Origin: Galbibacter mesophilus | GTDB taxonomy: Bacteria; Bacteroidota; Bacteroidia; Flavobacteriales; Flavobacteriaceae | Assembly (NCBI RefSeq): GCF_023721415.1 | Contig: NZ_JAMQVC010000001.1 | Location: 1,240,001 to 1,304,000, forward strand | Reading direction: 5' to 3' | DNA length: 64,000 bases | In this document: one piece after another, positions 8,995 to 18,830 of the stretch | Position numbering within the stretch: position 1 is the stretch's first letter | How the letters are laid out: each line of letters begins with the position of its first letter | Translations under genes and position numbers: made by a program | The notes under the pieces: generated by a model | What the model was told of the DNA's origin: nothing | Database searches by the model: none | What the model saw: the letters and a program-made list of their open reading frames with translations, nothing else

Positions 8995-10011
8995 CTAACG
9001 TAAAGTAGAAGCTCTTTTTATAAGTGTAGGACTTAAAGTGACCGTCTTGGTGGCAATGGCGCCGTCGTTTTTAAGGCTGTCAATCAAAAGGTTGCAGGCA
9101 ATCTTTCCTATGTCGTAACCAGACTGATCAACAGTGCTAAGCGCTGGTTCTATAACGGCTGACATCGGTTCGTTACTGAAGCCCACGACAGCAATATCTT
9201 CTGGGATTCTTACTTTGGATTCCTTAAGTTTTTTCATTGCGCCGATGGCAGCAAGATCGTTTGCAGATACAATTCCATCTATTGCCTTTTTGCTTTTTAT
9301 GATGTCGTCCGCAAGGCGGTAGCCGTCTTCTTGATGGAGGGCGGAGGCAAATACGAGTTTGCTGTCAAAAGGAATATCATTTAGCTTTAATGCGTCTTTA
9401 TATCCTTTTAAACGGTTTTTGTATATAGCAAGATTTTTAGGTCCTGAAAGGTGTGCGATTTTCTTGCATCCCATTTCAATAAGATGTTCGGTAGCTTGTA
9501 AAGACGCCTGATAGTCATCTATGAGAACCTTGCTATTGTTTACGTTTGGTAGTGCTCGGTCGAAAAAAACCAAGGGCGTATTGGTTTGATTAAAGCGTTC
9601 TAAATGCTCCGCGCTAACGGTTTCCATGGAGACGGAAACGAGTACGCCATCCACGCGATTGGAGATAAAGTTTCCCACTATCCTTTTTTCCCGTTCCAGC
9701 TTCTCCATAGATTGCGCAATAACAACGTTGTATCCGTGTGTGTAGGCTGCTTCTTCAATTCCAGCAATTGTAGATGAGAAAAAGTGCCTACTTATTCTTG
9801 GTACAATTACTCCAATGGTATTGGATTTGCTTTTGCGTAAATTGGAGGCCAACATGTTGCGTTGATATCCAATCTCTTTTGCCTTTTTAAGCACCTTGTC
9901 TTTTGTTTTTTGAGTAACTAACTTACTGTCGTTAAGTGCTCTGGAAACCGTAGAGCTGTCAATATTCAAAAGCTTGGCAATCTCATGAATGGTGGGTTTA
10001 CTTTTTTTCAT
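8995..10011 (-). CDS. LacI-family transcriptional regulator of the PUL
   Basis: A 338-residue protein with an N-terminal LacI helix-turn-helix (TIHEIAKLLNIDSSTVSRALND, about residues 7-28) and hinge (YQRNMLASNLRKSKSNTIGV). A periplasmic-binding-protein-like sugar-sensing domain follows to about residue 335 (GVIVPRISRHFFSS, DGVLVSVS, GCKKIAHLSGP, DGIVSANDLAAIGA, TVDQSGYDIGKIACNLL). It lies between the leftward susC operon and the rightward kduI operon. Two copies of a CG-centred palindrome occur in the flanking intergenic regions, so it probably represses both arms until a uronate-derived inducer binds. It may also regulate itself from the 10172 site. Confidence 0.93.
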   Translation of the reverse strand: MKKSKPTIHEIAKLLNIDSSTVSRALNDSKLVTQKTKDKVLKKAKEIGYQRNMLASNLRKSKSNTIGVIVPRISRHFFSSTIAGIEEAAYTHGYNVVIAQSMEKLEREKRIVGNFISNRVDGVLVSVSMETVSAEHLERFNQTNTPLVFFDRALPNVNNSKVLIDDYQASLQATEHLIEMGCKKIAHLSGPKNLAIYKNRLKGYKDALKLNDIPFDSKLVFASALHQEDGYRLADDIIKSKKAIDGIVSANDLAAIGAMKKLKESKVRIPEDIAVVGFSNEPMSAVIEPALSTVDQSGYDIGKIACNLLIDSLKNDGAIATKTVTLSPTLIKRASTLR

Positions 10012-10325
10012 TAATACAAATGGGTTGATTCAAAGCTATATGCCTCTCAAATTCAGCGTAAATATAGATATTTCTGTGTTTCTCTTCCTGGCTTTATGTT
10101 TTTTGGTGCAAAGTTCCTGTAAAACCGGGTGCGTTTGCTCAATTTCAGGTGAAAAGTCTTCAAAATATTTGCAATCGATTGTAAAATTATTTAAATTTAT
10201 TTACATTGCACTTCGTAATGATTAAATTTAGGATGAAACCGCAACTTTCAATTCCTGAAGTCATGTTTTTGGCAACTATTAAAAATATAAAGGGAATAGA
10301 AAGTTTGCAATAAAACTTTAGATAA
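10012..10325. other. Intergenic region between lacI-type gene and kduI
   Basis: A 314-bp AT-rich stretch between divergent genes. It contains the predicted operator at 10171-10184. Short open frames on both strands here lack coding character and overlap the flanking gene starts, so none was called. No clear TAnnTTTG match was found for kduI; TAAATTTA boxes near 10191 and 10224 are one base off. Confidence 0.6.
10171..10184. promoter_or_regulatory. Predicted LacI-family operator in the lacI-kduI intergenic region
   Basis: TGCAATCGATTGTA shares 13 of 14 bases with the perfect palindrome in front of susC, and the following TAAAATTATTT matches as well apart from one A. It lies 160 bp upstream of the regulator start and 142 bp before kduI, so it could control either or both. 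Confidence 0.55.
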
Positions 10326-11159
10326 ATGAAATACAATACAAGGTACGCTTCGAGTCCAAATGAAGTGAAACAAATGGATACACAGGCCTTAAGGGACACT
10401 TTCCTAATAGGCGATTTAATGAAAGTTGACGAAATAAATCTTACCTATTCGCATTACGATAGATACATCGCGGGTTCTGCAGTGCCTAAAAAGCCACTAA
10501 AGTTGGAGCCGATTGATCCTTTGAAAGCTGAATATTTCCTAGAACGTCGTGAACTGGGTATTATAAATGTTGGTGCTAAAGGCGAGGTGAGCGTTGACGG
10601 AGAAGTGTTTTCTTTGGAACACAAAGAAGCCTTGTACGTAGGGCGAGGGAAAAAAGAAGTGATTTTTAAAAGTGCTGATAGCAATAACCTCGCTAAATTT
10701 TATATTAACTCTGCACCCGCCCATAAGGAACTTCCTACCAAAAAGGTGGGGATGAAAGAAGCGAATAAATTGGAACTGGGCTCTTTGGAAACTGCTAACG
10801 ACCGAACAGTAAATCAATTGATTATCGGAGGTATCGTAGAAACCTGTCAGTTGCAAATGGGACTTACCGAACTAAAAAAAGGAAGTGTTTGGAACACCAT
10901 GCCAGCACATGTTCACGACCGAAGAATGGAAGTATATTTTTACTTAGATGTGCCAGAAGATCAAGCAGTTTGCCATTTTATGGGGCAACCGCAAGAAACT
11001 AGGCATGTTTGGATGCACAACCACCAAGCCATTATTTCGCCACCTTGGTCTATCCATGCAGGGTCAGGAACTTCCAACTATAGCTTTATTTGGGGAATGG
11101 CCGGCGAGAATTTGGATTATGCAGACATGGATAAAGCAGCAATTAAAGAATTGAGATAA
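10326..11159 (+). CDS. kduI: 5-dehydro-4-deoxy-D-glucuronate isomerase (KduI)
   Basis: A 277-residue cupin-fold enzyme of normal length. KduI isomerises 5-keto-4-deoxyuronate, the open form of unsaturated uronates, to 3-deoxy-D-glycero-2,5-hexodiulosonate in the cytoplasm. The metal ligands can be placed: H195 and H197 in [16 protein letters not shown]202 in the same motif, and H244 in [10 protein letters not shown]. These match the H-x-H, E, H pattern of the Escherichia coli enzyme. Other family segments are [23 protein letters not shown] and WMHNHQAI. It is the first gene of the rightward PUL arm, followed 12 bp later by kduD. Regulation by the adjacent LacI-type protein is likely. Confidence 0.97.
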   Translation: MKYNTRYASSPNEVKQMDTQALRDTFLIGDLMKVDEINLTYSHYDRYIAGSAVPKKPLKLEPIDPLKAEYFLERRELGIINVGAKGEVSVDGEVFSLEHKEALYVGRGKKEVIFKSADSNNLAKFYINSAPAHKELPTKKVGMKEANKLELGSLETANDRTVNQLIIGGIVETCQLQMGLTELKKGSVWNTMPAHVHDRRMEVYFYLDVPEDQAVCHFMGQPQETRHVWMHNHQAIISPPWSIHAGSGTSNYSFIWGMAGENLDYADMDKAAIKELR

Positions 11160-11171
11160 AATTAATCACGA

Positions 11172-11966
11172 ATGAGTTTATCACTTTTTAATTTAGAAGG
11201 TAAAACAGCATTGGTAACAGGCGCCACTCACGGTTTGGGAATGGCCATGGCCATGCAGCTAGGAAAAGCAGGAGCTACCATTGTTATTAATGGGAATTCT
11301 TCCCAACAAAAAATAGACGATGCCATTACCGAATACAAAAAGGAGAACATTAAAGTTTACGGTTATAAATTTAATGTAACTAAGGAAAATGAAGTATCCG
11401 AAGCTATCGCGGCGATTGAAAAGGAAGTAGCGCCTATCGATATTTTGGTGAACAACGCAGGGATTATTAAAAGAATTCCGCTGGAAACCATGGATGTGTC
11501 CGATTTTAGGGAAGTAATCGACGTGGATTTAGTGGCACCTTTTATTGTTTCCAAGCAAGTGGTGAAAGGAATGATAGAAAGAAAAAGCGGTAAAATAATC
11601 AACATCTGTTCGATGATGACAGAATTGGGAAGAAATACCGTTGGGGCATATGCGGCTGCAAAGGGCGGACTAAAAATGCTTACTAAAAATATGGCTACGG
11701 AATGGGCTAAACACAACATTCAGGTTAATGGTATTGGCCCGGGGTATTTTGCAACTTCGCAAACCGCGCCTATTCGTGTGGATGGACATCCTTTCAACGA
11801 CTTTATTGTAAACAGAACGCCTGCCGCTAAATGGGGAGACCCAGAAGATTTGGGCGGTGCGGCTATCTTTTTGGCTTCCGCAGCAAGTAATTTTGTAAAT
11901 GGACATATTTTGTATGTGGATGGTGGTATTTTGGCTACCATCGGAAAACCATCAAACGAAGACTAA
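11172..11966 (+). CDS. kduD: KduD-type 2-deoxy-D-gluconate 3-dehydrogenase / DKII reductase (SDR)
   Basis: A 264-residue short-chain dehydrogenase. The cofactor motif TGATHGLG (residues 17-24), NNAG (94-97), the catalytic S147 and Y160-x-x-x-K164 (YAAAK) are all visible. KduD reduces 2,5-diketo-3-deoxygluconate to 2-keto-3-deoxygluconate with NAD(P)H, the step after KduI. Family segments LETMDVSDFREVIDVDLVAPF and GPGYFATSQT support KduD over a generic SDR, as does the position between kduI and the DUF4861 gene (5 bp downstream). Confidence 0.92.
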   Translation: MSLSLFNLEGKTALVTGATHGLGMAMAMQLGKAGATIVINGNSSQQKIDDAITEYKKENIKVYGYKFNVTKENEVSEAIAAIEKEVAPIDILVNNAGIIKRIPLETMDVSDFREVIDVDLVAPFIVSKQVVKGMIERKSGKIINICSMMTELGRNTVGAYAAAKGGLKMLTKNMATEWAKHNIQVNGIGPGYFATSQTAPIRVDGHPFNDFIVNRTPAAKWGDPEDLGGAAIFLASAASNFVNGHILYVDGGILATIGKPSNED

Positions 11967-11971
11967 AACTT

Positions 11972-13159
11972 ATGAAACCTTTTATTTATTCCCTTTTCTG
12001 TGCAACAATTCTAGTTTCATCATGTGCAAAACAGACGGAAACCATAGTTGTTGAAGTTGAAAATAGCTTGGACATTAATCGTTCTTTTGAAACAGTGGAA
12101 ATTGATCTTTCTGAACTTTCCCAGTCTGAAGAACAAAAGAAATATGCTAATTGGGGCGTGAAAGATGCATCTTCTGAAAGCGAACTTGTTTCTCAATTGA
12201 TTGATGAAGACCAAGATGGGGAATGGGATTTACTTATTTTTCAACCGGAAATAAAGGCGTCCTCTAAAATGAAATTTGAGATTTTCCCGAAGGAAACCAT
12301 TTATAAAACGGATAGTGTCCCCGCTTGTTTTTCCCGCTTTGTGCCGGAAAGAACAGACGATTACGCTTGGGAAAACAACCGTGTGGCTTTTAGAACGTAT
12401 GGTCCCAAAGCACAAAAAATGGTGGAAGATAGCATACAGGGTGGAACCCTTTCCAGCGGCATTGACGCTTGGTTGAAAAGAGTGGAGTATCCCATTATAA
12501 ATAAATGGTATGAAAAATATGTTTCAGGAACCGGGACGTATCACGAAGATACTGGCGAGGGACTCGATAATTTTCACGTTGGTAAAAGTCGCGGTATTGG
12601 TGGTGTTGCCAAAAAGGTGGATACAAGTTATTTCTATTCCAAGAATTTTGTTTCTTGGGAAACCATTACCACCGGGCCATTGCGAACTAGTTTTGTTCTA
12701 AAGTACGCCGACTGGGATGCAGGGGGAAAATCTATTTCCGAAGAAAAACATATCTCTTTGGATTACGGTCAGAATCTATCAAAATTCAAACTTAAAGTTC
12801 AGGGTGTTCAAACCATTTCAACCGGAATTACACTTCATAAAAAAGAAGGGGACACCAATACAAACATAGAGCAAGGTTGGATGAGCTATTGGGAACCACA
12901 CGAAGGCTCGGAACTTGGTATGGGCATAGTAACCAAGCCTGAAAACATTGTAGCGTTCGACAAGTTTGATACCACAGCAAAAGATGAAAGTAATTTGTAT
13001 GCTGAGTTAAAACTTGAAAACGGGGAAGTGGTTTATTACGCTGGTTTTGGGTGGAAAAAAAGCAATCAATTTACAACCCAGAAAGAATGGGAAGCATACT
13101 TAGCTGATTTTTCCAAAAAACTTGCAACTCCGTTGAAAGTTACGTTACCATTAAACTAA
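11972..13159 (+). CDS. DUF4861-family lipoprotein of uronate PULs
   Basis: A 395-residue protein with a lipoprotein signal (ATILVSSC, Cys18). The body contains RTDDYAWENNRVAFRTYGP, KRVEYPIINKWYEKY, YHEDTGEGLDNFHVGKSRGIGG and GMGIVTKP, which I recognise as the DUF4861 family often found next to KduI/KduD. The conserved aromatic, His, Asp and Glu cluster (YHEDTGEGLD) suggests an enzyme acting on carbohydrate, but no activity is assigned. A role in processing an unsaturated or modified uronate before KduI is an inference from context. The start lies 5 bp after kduD, and its stop overlaps the convergent LLM gene by 4 bp. Confidence 0.8.
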   Translation: MKPFIYSLFCATILVSSCAKQTETIVVEVENSLDINRSFETVEIDLSELSQSEEQKKYANWGVKDASSESELVSQLIDEDQDGEWDLLIFQPEIKASSKMKFEIFPKETIYKTDSVPACFSRFVPERTDDYAWENNRVAFRTYGPKAQKMVEDSIQGGTLSSGIDAWLKRVEYPIINKWYEKYVSGTGTYHEDTGEGLDNFHVGKSRGIGGVAKKVDTSYFYSKNFVSWETITTGPLRTSFVLKYADWDAGGKSISEEKHISLDYGQNLSKFKLKVQGVQTISTGITLHKKEGDTNTNIEQGWMSYWEPHEGSELGMGIVTKPENIVAFDKFDTTAKDESNLYAELKLENGEVVYYAGFGWKKSNQFTTQKEWEAYLADFSKKLATPLKVTLPLN

Positions 13160-14178
13160 GAAACGGCAACTTTTTCAGAAAACAATTCACTCAATAGTTC
13201 GTAGGATTTAAGTCTAGCGTCGTGATCGTAAATGTAAGACACAGCAATTATTTCGTTTACTTGCGTGGCATTTACAAACTTTGAAAGTTCGTTGTCAACG
13301 GTTTTTTTAGAGCCTACAAATGTAAAATACATCATATTTTTAATAGCCGCTTCTTGTTCGGGCGTCCAAATATCGTCCATGGAGTCTACAGGAGGTGGCA
13401 AAGGTCTGCGAATATTAGTCACCACGCCCATCGCAAATTGGTATAAGCTCGTAGCAAGTCGTTTCGCTTCTTCATCAGTATCCGCAATGATTACATTTAC
13501 GCATGCCATGGAATAAGGTTTCTCTAACTTATCAGAAGCATTAAATTCATTATTGTAAATGTCAAGAGCATTGAATAATTGTGCTGGTGCAAAATGACTG
13601 GCAAATGCATATGGCAATCCTTTTTTGGCGGCTAAGGATGCGCTAAACGTACTAGAGCCCAATAAATAGATTGGTACTTCCAGTCCTTCCCCTGGAATGG
13701 CACGCACCCTTGAATCTTCATTTTCAACGGAAAAATAGCGCTGGAGTTCTTCAATATCATTGGGGAAATCCTGTACACTTTCCTGCTTGCCTCTTCGCAA
13801 GGCTTGTGCCGTTAATTGGTCGGTGCCTGGGGCTCTTCCCAAACCTAAATCTACTCTATTGGGATACAAAGTAGCCAACGTACCAAACTGCTCTGCTACA
13901 ATTAAAGGCGCATGGTTGGGCAACATAATACCTCCAGAACCGATTCTAAGTTCAGAAGTTCCCTGCAATAAATAGCCTAGTAGCACTACCGTAGCAGAAC
14001 TTACCAAGCTTTCCATGTTATGATGTTCGGAAACCCAAAACCTATTATAACCCAATTTTTCGGCATGCTGCGCTAAATCCAAACTGTTTTTAATGGCTTG
14101 CAAAGGTGTGTTCCCTTGGGTGACGGGAACTAAATCCAATATTGAAAAATGTGTATTATAAAGGGGATTCTCAGACAT
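13156..14178 (-). CDS. LLM-class (luciferase-like) flavin-dependent oxidoreductase
   Basis: A 340-residue TIM-barrel monooxygenase-like protein. Family marks are ILDLVPVTQG near the N-terminus, AEKLGYNRFWVSEHHNM, the flavin-site strand GSGGIMLPNHAPLIVAEQFGTLATLYPNRVDLGLGRAPGTD, and a late IYLLGSSTFSASLAAKKGLPYAFASHF. It groups by eye with the YhbW-like branch. Members oxidise small organics using reduced FMN; the substrate here is unknown. It is convergent with the PUL right arm and shares 4 bp with the DUF4861 gene end, so it is probably a separate transcription unit. Confidence 0.9.
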   Translation of the reverse strand: MSENPLYNTHFSILDLVPVTQGNTPLQAIKNSLDLAQHAEKLGYNRFWVSEHHNMESLVSSATVVLLGYLLQGTSELRIGSGGIMLPNHAPLIVAEQFGTLATLYPNRVDLGLGRAPGTDQLTAQALRRGKQESVQDFPNDIEELQRYFSVENEDSRVRAIPGEGLEVPIYLLGSSTFSASLAAKKGLPYAFASHFAPAQLFNALDIYNNEFNASDKLEKPYSMACVNVIIADTDEEAKRLATSLYQFAMGVVTNIRRPLPPPVDSMDDIWTPEQEAAIKNMMYFTFVGSKKTVDNELSKFVNATQVNEIIAVSYIYDHDARLKSYELLSELFSEKVAVS

Positions 14179-14267
14179 GAAAACTACTTTTAAAAATCTA
14201 TTATATGAAGTCGGTTATGATGGTTAATGCTTACAATCTTTAAACGCACGTAAGACTACAACAGAGT

Positions 14268-16796
14268 TTAATGTTGAATGGGACGATAAATAGGTTCCAT
14301 CGATTTGGTTTCGCCAACTACATCATCAATTTTCTTTACAATATACTGCAAATGGGCCTTTGCCAATTTATTGGATACATTCGGCAATACATTTTGTACC
14401 CTACGTCGAAGCGTAATAAGTTTATTGAGTGCCAATGATCTGATATCAGTGTTATAAGTTTTTTCTTTAGATAATTGTGCCATTAAACCCACCATGGGGC
14501 TTTCGGCTTCATTGGGCTTGTAGAGCGCTATTAAGTCGGAAACGTACGTTTTTTGTAGTTTTCTTTGGTAATCAGTTGGATTGTAGAAAACATCTAAATC
14601 GCTCCAAATATATCCGCTTAAATCGTTTAAATATTCTTCAGGAGTATACGGATCGTCGAAGCCATATCGGTCTGCCGCAAACGAAATTCTACTTATCCGG
14701 CTTCCACCCATTAAGGTCAGCATTAAACTTTCCATAATTTCCGTGGTGGGCGATTTAGCGTTGGGCTCTTGGGTTTTGTTCAGAATAGAATCTTCCAACA
14801 GCCATTCGGGTTCATTAAAAAGATACGTATTCAAAAACATAAGTGCTTCTTTCTGTTTGCCCTTGGAAACCGCTTGGTACACGTCGCCTTCATCACTTCT
14901 CGACTTTGGCGTTACGTAAATCCCGCCAATATTTTTAGCTACATGAAAAAGGTAATTGCTGTATTGTTTTAGAGCATCTTTATAAATGGCGTTCAAATCT
15001 TCATAATCGCCGTTGGGATTATCTGCGGTCCAATCTACCAAATTCGGTAATACGCGTTTCAAGTTTTCAATTCCGTAGTAAGATGCTACCATGGCGTTGT
15101 CACCCAAATCTTCCGTTTGCGAACGCGGATCGAAATCTTTTCCTTCCCCGCCGAACCAAAGACGCGGATTCGTACTTACGCTATCGGCCACCCACTGGTT
15201 AAGGATTTTCTTTTCTTCTTCGGAAGAAAGACTATCTGGAAATGCTGAATACCCCCATTGTATTGCCCATTTATCATAATCGTTGATGCGTGGCATTAAA
15301 TTTTCTACGGAAACACTGTCCTCTGGCTGCGCTACATAATTGAAGCGGGCATAATCCATTATCGAACTCGTATGTCCGTTTTTGGTCAGCCAATCGTTAT
15401 CTCGCAGGCGTTCCACCGGTGTAGCATGACTCGCCGCCATGTTGTGCCTGAGCCCAAGGGTGTGCCCAACCTCGTGGGAAGAAACAAAACGAATTAGTTC
15501 GCCCATTAGTTCGTCATCGAAGGTCATTTTTCGGGCGCGCTCGTCTACTGCTCCAGCTTGAATCATATACCAATTATGAAGGAGGTTCATTAAATTATGG
15601 TACCAGCCCATATGGCTTTCCAAAATTTCGCCACTACGCGGATCAATAATATTCGGTCCATAGGCGTTTTTGGAAGGCGATGCAAAATACCGCAACACAG
15701 AGAAACGAGCATCCTCCAAACTCATGCTGTCATTATCTTCTGGCCATTCTTTCCCAATAATGGCGTTTTTAAATCCGGCTTGTTCAAAGGCTTTTTGCCA
15801 ATCGTTGATTCCCTTAATAAGATATGGGCGCCATTTTTCAGGGGTAGCGGGATCAATATAATACACAATCTGTTTTTTAGGTTCTACCAATTCCCCGCGT
15901 TTCCATTTCTCCACATCTTCGGGCTTAGGCTCCAATCGCCAACGGTGTATGTAAGTGTTTCTATCTACTTTCTGCTGGTCGTCTCCATAGAGATAATAGG
16001 AACTCGCAAAGTAGCCAACACGTGGATCGTAAAAGCGCTTTTTCATTGGCTTTTGTGGGAGCAAAATAATAGAGTTATTGAGTTCTAAAGTCACCACCCC
16101 CGACAGCATGGCTGCAGGGAGACTCTTTTTGTGGTCTTTCGAAGCTTTGGCATTAAAGGTTTTTACCGTTTTTATTTCTGTATTTATAGGGTAGGAGTTT
16201 ATGTCCTTAATGTAAGACCTGTCTTTTTCCAAAGAAGTCAACCCGTAACTCTCTTTTTGTGAGGAACTAAGAGATAACAAATTGTTTTCGCTATTAATAA
16301 AATCGGTTACCTCAATGACGGATGTACTATCCTCCTTGTTTCGGGCTTTTACCTCAAAGGCATGTAAAATAGGAGTGATATTGGAGTTGTTAACTGCCTT
16401 GGCGATGGCATCGTTTTCATTGGCCTCACTTACAAAAGTGGAAATGCGAAGAAATAGTTTGTTGGAAGGACCTTTTTCAAAAAAAATAGTTTTCTCGCCA
16501 ATCTCTTCCCCACCGTAATTTCCGGCACCGCTGGGTGTTTTTACAAAGCGGGTAACCACTAGCATTTCCCTACTTAAAAGCGAGTCTGGTATTTCAAAAA
16601 AGTATCGATCGTTTACTTGGTGAACTTTAAATAGGCCATCCTGTGTAATGGCATCGCTTGGGATAAGCTTGGCAAGTGCAGGAATTTCTTCCGTAGTAAA
16701 AGTACTTTCTGTAGCCGTTTTAGTTGTTCCGCAGGAAACAAAAACCGCCACTAGGCAAGCTGTTAAGACTAATTTGTATTGTGTAGGTAGACCCAT
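14268..16796 (-). CDS. Zinc-dependent metalloprotease lipoprotein (DUF5117/DUF4953 type)
   Basis: About 842 residues. The frame can be extended 8 codons to a TTG at 16820, but the ATG at 16796 gives a good lipoprotein signal (LTACLVAVFVSC), so it was preferred. The catalytic zinc motif HEVGHTLGLRHN (HExxHxxGxxH, about residues 441-452) is intact. Flanking parts match the Bacteroidota DUF5117-DUF4953 layout: an N-terminal domain with KDINSYPINTE, a central IDPATPEKWRPYLIKGINDWQKAFEQAGF, and a helical C-terminal part with SSIMDYARFNY just after the motif. It is likely cell-envelope anchored. The substrate is unknown. It is monocistronic by spacing. Confidence 0.9.
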   Translation of the reverse strand: MGLPTQYKLVLTACLVAVFVSCGTTKTATESTFTTEEIPALAKLIPSDAITQDGLFKVHQVNDRYFFEIPDSLLSREMLVVTRFVKTPSGAGNYGGEEIGEKTIFFEKGPSNKLFLRISTFVSEANENDAIAKAVNNSNITPILHAFEVKARNKEDSTSVIEVTDFINSENNLLSLSSSQKESYGLTSLEKDRSYIKDINSYPINTEIKTVKTFNAKASKDHKKSLPAAMLSGVVTLELNNSIILLPQKPMKKRFYDPRVGYFASSYYLYGDDQQKVDRNTYIHRWRLEPKPEDVEKWKRGELVEPKKQIVYYIDPATPEKWRPYLIKGINDWQKAFEQAGFKNAIIGKEWPEDNDSMSLEDARFSVLRYFASPSKNAYGPNIIDPRSGEILESHMGWYHNLMNLLHNWYMIQAGAVDERARKMTFDDELMGELIRFVSSHEVGHTLGLRHNMAASHATPVERLRDNDWLTKNGHTSSIMDYARFNYVAQPEDSVSVENLMPRINDYDKWAIQWGYSAFPDSLSSEEEKKILNQWVADSVSTNPRLWFGGEGKDFDPRSQTEDLGDNAMVASYYGIENLKRVLPNLVDWTADNPNGDYEDLNAIYKDALKQYSNYLFHVAKNIGGIYVTPKSRSDEGDVYQAVSKGKQKEALMFLNTYLFNEPEWLLEDSILNKTQEPNAKSPTTEIMESLMLTLMGGSRISRISFAADRYGFDDPYTPEEYLNDLSGYIWSDLDVFYNPTDYQRKLQKTYVSDLIALYKPNEAESPMVGLMAQLSKEKTYNTDIRSLALNKLITLRRRVQNVLPNVSNKLAKAHLQYIVKKIDDVVGETKSMEPIYRPIQH

Positions 16797-17051
16797 ATCC
16801 GCACTAATAAATTTTATCAAATTGACCTTCGTTTATGGTTTTGTTGTTTGATGGTAATAGTAGCGTTTATGTTTAGGTATTTTAAAGTTAAAGAAATTGA
16901 ACTAAAATATCCCTACAGATTAGCAAGCCCTTAACACTTAGCAGGAAAGCTTAACAGAAGATTAGGAAGGTTGAAACAAACGGTCAGTCACTTATCAATA
17001 AAACCCTCGCCGAGCAATGGCCATTGTAAAACTCGACTTATGTTTTCCTGT

Positions 17052-18764
17052 TTACATCCGCCTTGCTGTGGCATCTGCCCATTGTTGTACGCGCTCGCCG
17101 AAGCACGCGGAGATAGAATCCACCCCAAGTACACTTCCTTTGGCCAGTCTGCCGAGAACGGAAAGGGGGGGTATTACACCGTTTTCAGGGGTGAGCACGC
17201 TTGCTTCTTCGGTTGTAGCGATACCGAGCTTTGTATGCACAGGTGCAATCAATTCGTTGCACAAAAGGTTCTTCACCAATGGTGAGGTTACTTTTAGCAG
17301 TTGAGGTGCATCCAGCACACAATTAATTAGAGTCGAAACGGTTATGGTTTTGCTTTCTTTTTTGAGTTTCCATCCTTCGGGAATGGTTGAAATATCTGGG
17401 TTGTCGACAAAATGAAGCGTTACAACTTTCGCTTGAATGAGCGCCCATAATTGTTGCATGCTTTCAACGGGCGGACCAAAAGAATAGCGCTTCATCCTAC
17501 CATGAAGTTTAAATGCCTTTACCAAGATATCTTCTTCTAAGTTGGTGTAAGAGAACGCATCGAAAATAGGGTAATGGCAGTGCCGCCAAACCTGCCCCAC
17601 GCAGTAATCCAACGATATTTCGCCTTTGCCCGTTGCCATTTTTAGGTAATCTTGAATGCTTTTTTTAGTATTGTTTTCAGCATCATAAAGCAATGGGTGT
17701 GAATAATCTTCATCATCAAGCCAAGCCAGTATTACCTTTCTAATTTCTTCGGAAGAATAGGATTGTTCTTTCGGAAGCAGATTCTTTATATAGACTCCTG
17801 AAGCTACTTCGGCAACCGCCTCCTTAAAAAAATCGATATTATCTACTGCGGCATTGCCGAAAGTTATCTCCGTCAATGCGGAAGAAAACGTTTGTAGTTG
17901 TGCTTTGGAAGGTTTAAACTGTTCGTCCAGTTTTTTGGTAAGGGGTTTCGGAATGGGCGGTTTTCCATCCAACGAAAAGGGAATTATTTTTTTAGGACTT
18001 TCTTCACTTGGATGATATACGCCCTCCAGTGTTTCTTCGTTCACAATCTCAAACCTTCCTCCTTTTTCCAGCGTAAGTGCTCGCATTACATCAATCATAG
18101 CGAGTCCGAATCCTCTTAGGGCCACTTGAGAACTTCCATCAATGACTTCTGAAGCTAAAAAAGATTCTACGGGATACGGTTTTTCGGCCAACAGCACTGC
18201 TTTGTTTCCTTTCGCATGATCCATCCATTCGTTGAGCTCTTCAGAATTTTCCGTTGGTTGATGGCCAATGGTTAGTAATACCTCATTAAAAAAATAATGA
18301 TGTTGCTTTGTGTCTTCCAAATGAAACCTATCGCCTTCTTTATCAATTCGAGAAATTTCTGTACTTATCAATTCCAGAAGGCCATTTTTTAGTAGTGGTG
18401 CACTTAAAGTTTCAAAGCGTTCTTTAAAATACCTTCCTATTTTGTTACGTGGTGGGAAAAAATCAGGCTTGTTGGATTTATGATTCGTGTTTGCCCATTC
18501 ACGATAGGAAGGAAAATGCGGTATCGTAGTATTGCGATATAAAAATTCTTTGCGTCCGTCTAATGTTTCCAGGTCTCTTTCGGAAATATTCAACCAATTA
18601 ACATCAGGTTGGTTCAATCGCCACACCTCGCCGGCACCGAGATGTTCAGCATTATCAAATAAGGTAATCTCCACCTCTTTTTGTTGATTACTGATGGAAA
18701 CCAACAAGCTCTCTAAAGCTGAAAGACCCCGAGGTCCTACACCAACAATGGCAATTTTTTTCAC
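17052..18764 (-). CDS. FAD/NAD(P)-binding domain protein
   Basis: A 570-residue cytoplasmic protein. The start MKKIAIVGVGPRGLSALESLL holds the dinucleotide-binding GxGxxG motif (residues 8-13), and later segments include IGRYFKERF, LLTIGHQPT, RGFGLAMIDVMRALTLEKGG and SFGPPVESMQQLWALIQAKVV. This is the FAD_NAD_binding 9 type found in many bacteria with no settled reaction; relatives are sometimes called hydroxyacylglutathione-like or ornithine-monooxygenase-like by weak similarity, which I do not adopt. It is divergent from the tadA-like gene with only about 80 bp between their starts. Confidence 0.82.
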   Translation of the reverse strand: MKKIAIVGVGPRGLSALESLLVSISNQQKEVEITLFDNAEHLGAGEVWRLNQPDVNWLNISERDLETLDGRKEFLYRNTTIPHFPSYREWANTNHKSNKPDFFPPRNKIGRYFKERFETLSAPLLKNGLLELISTEISRIDKEGDRFHLEDTKQHHYFFNEVLLTIGHQPTENSEELNEWMDHAKGNKAVLLAEKPYPVESFLASEVIDGSSQVALRGFGLAMIDVMRALTLEKGGRFEIVNEETLEGVYHPSEESPKKIIPFSLDGKPPIPKPLTKKLDEQFKPSKAQLQTFSSALTEITFGNAAVDNIDFFKEAVAEVASGVYIKNLLPKEQSYSSEEIRKVILAWLDDEDYSHPLLYDAENNTKKSIQDYLKMATGKGEISLDYCVGQVWRHCHYPIFDAFSYTNLEEDILVKAFKLHGRMKRYSFGPPVESMQQLWALIQAKVVTLHFVDNPDISTIPEGWKLKKESKTITVSTLINCVLDAPQLLKVTSPLVKNLLCNELIAPVHTKLGIATTEEASVLTPENGVIPPLSVLGRLAKGSVLGVDSISACFGERVQQWADATARRM

Positions 18765-18830
18765 GGATAGTAATTAGAAGGATTATAACACGAAGTTAGG
18801 TATTTCTAGTAAATGAAAGCGAGCTATTTG

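Noticed and set aside
16971-17304. Plus-strand ORFs with several cysteines
   Set aside because: They lie over the 3' end of the FAD/NAD(P)-binding gene on the other strand, which has a clear protein family.
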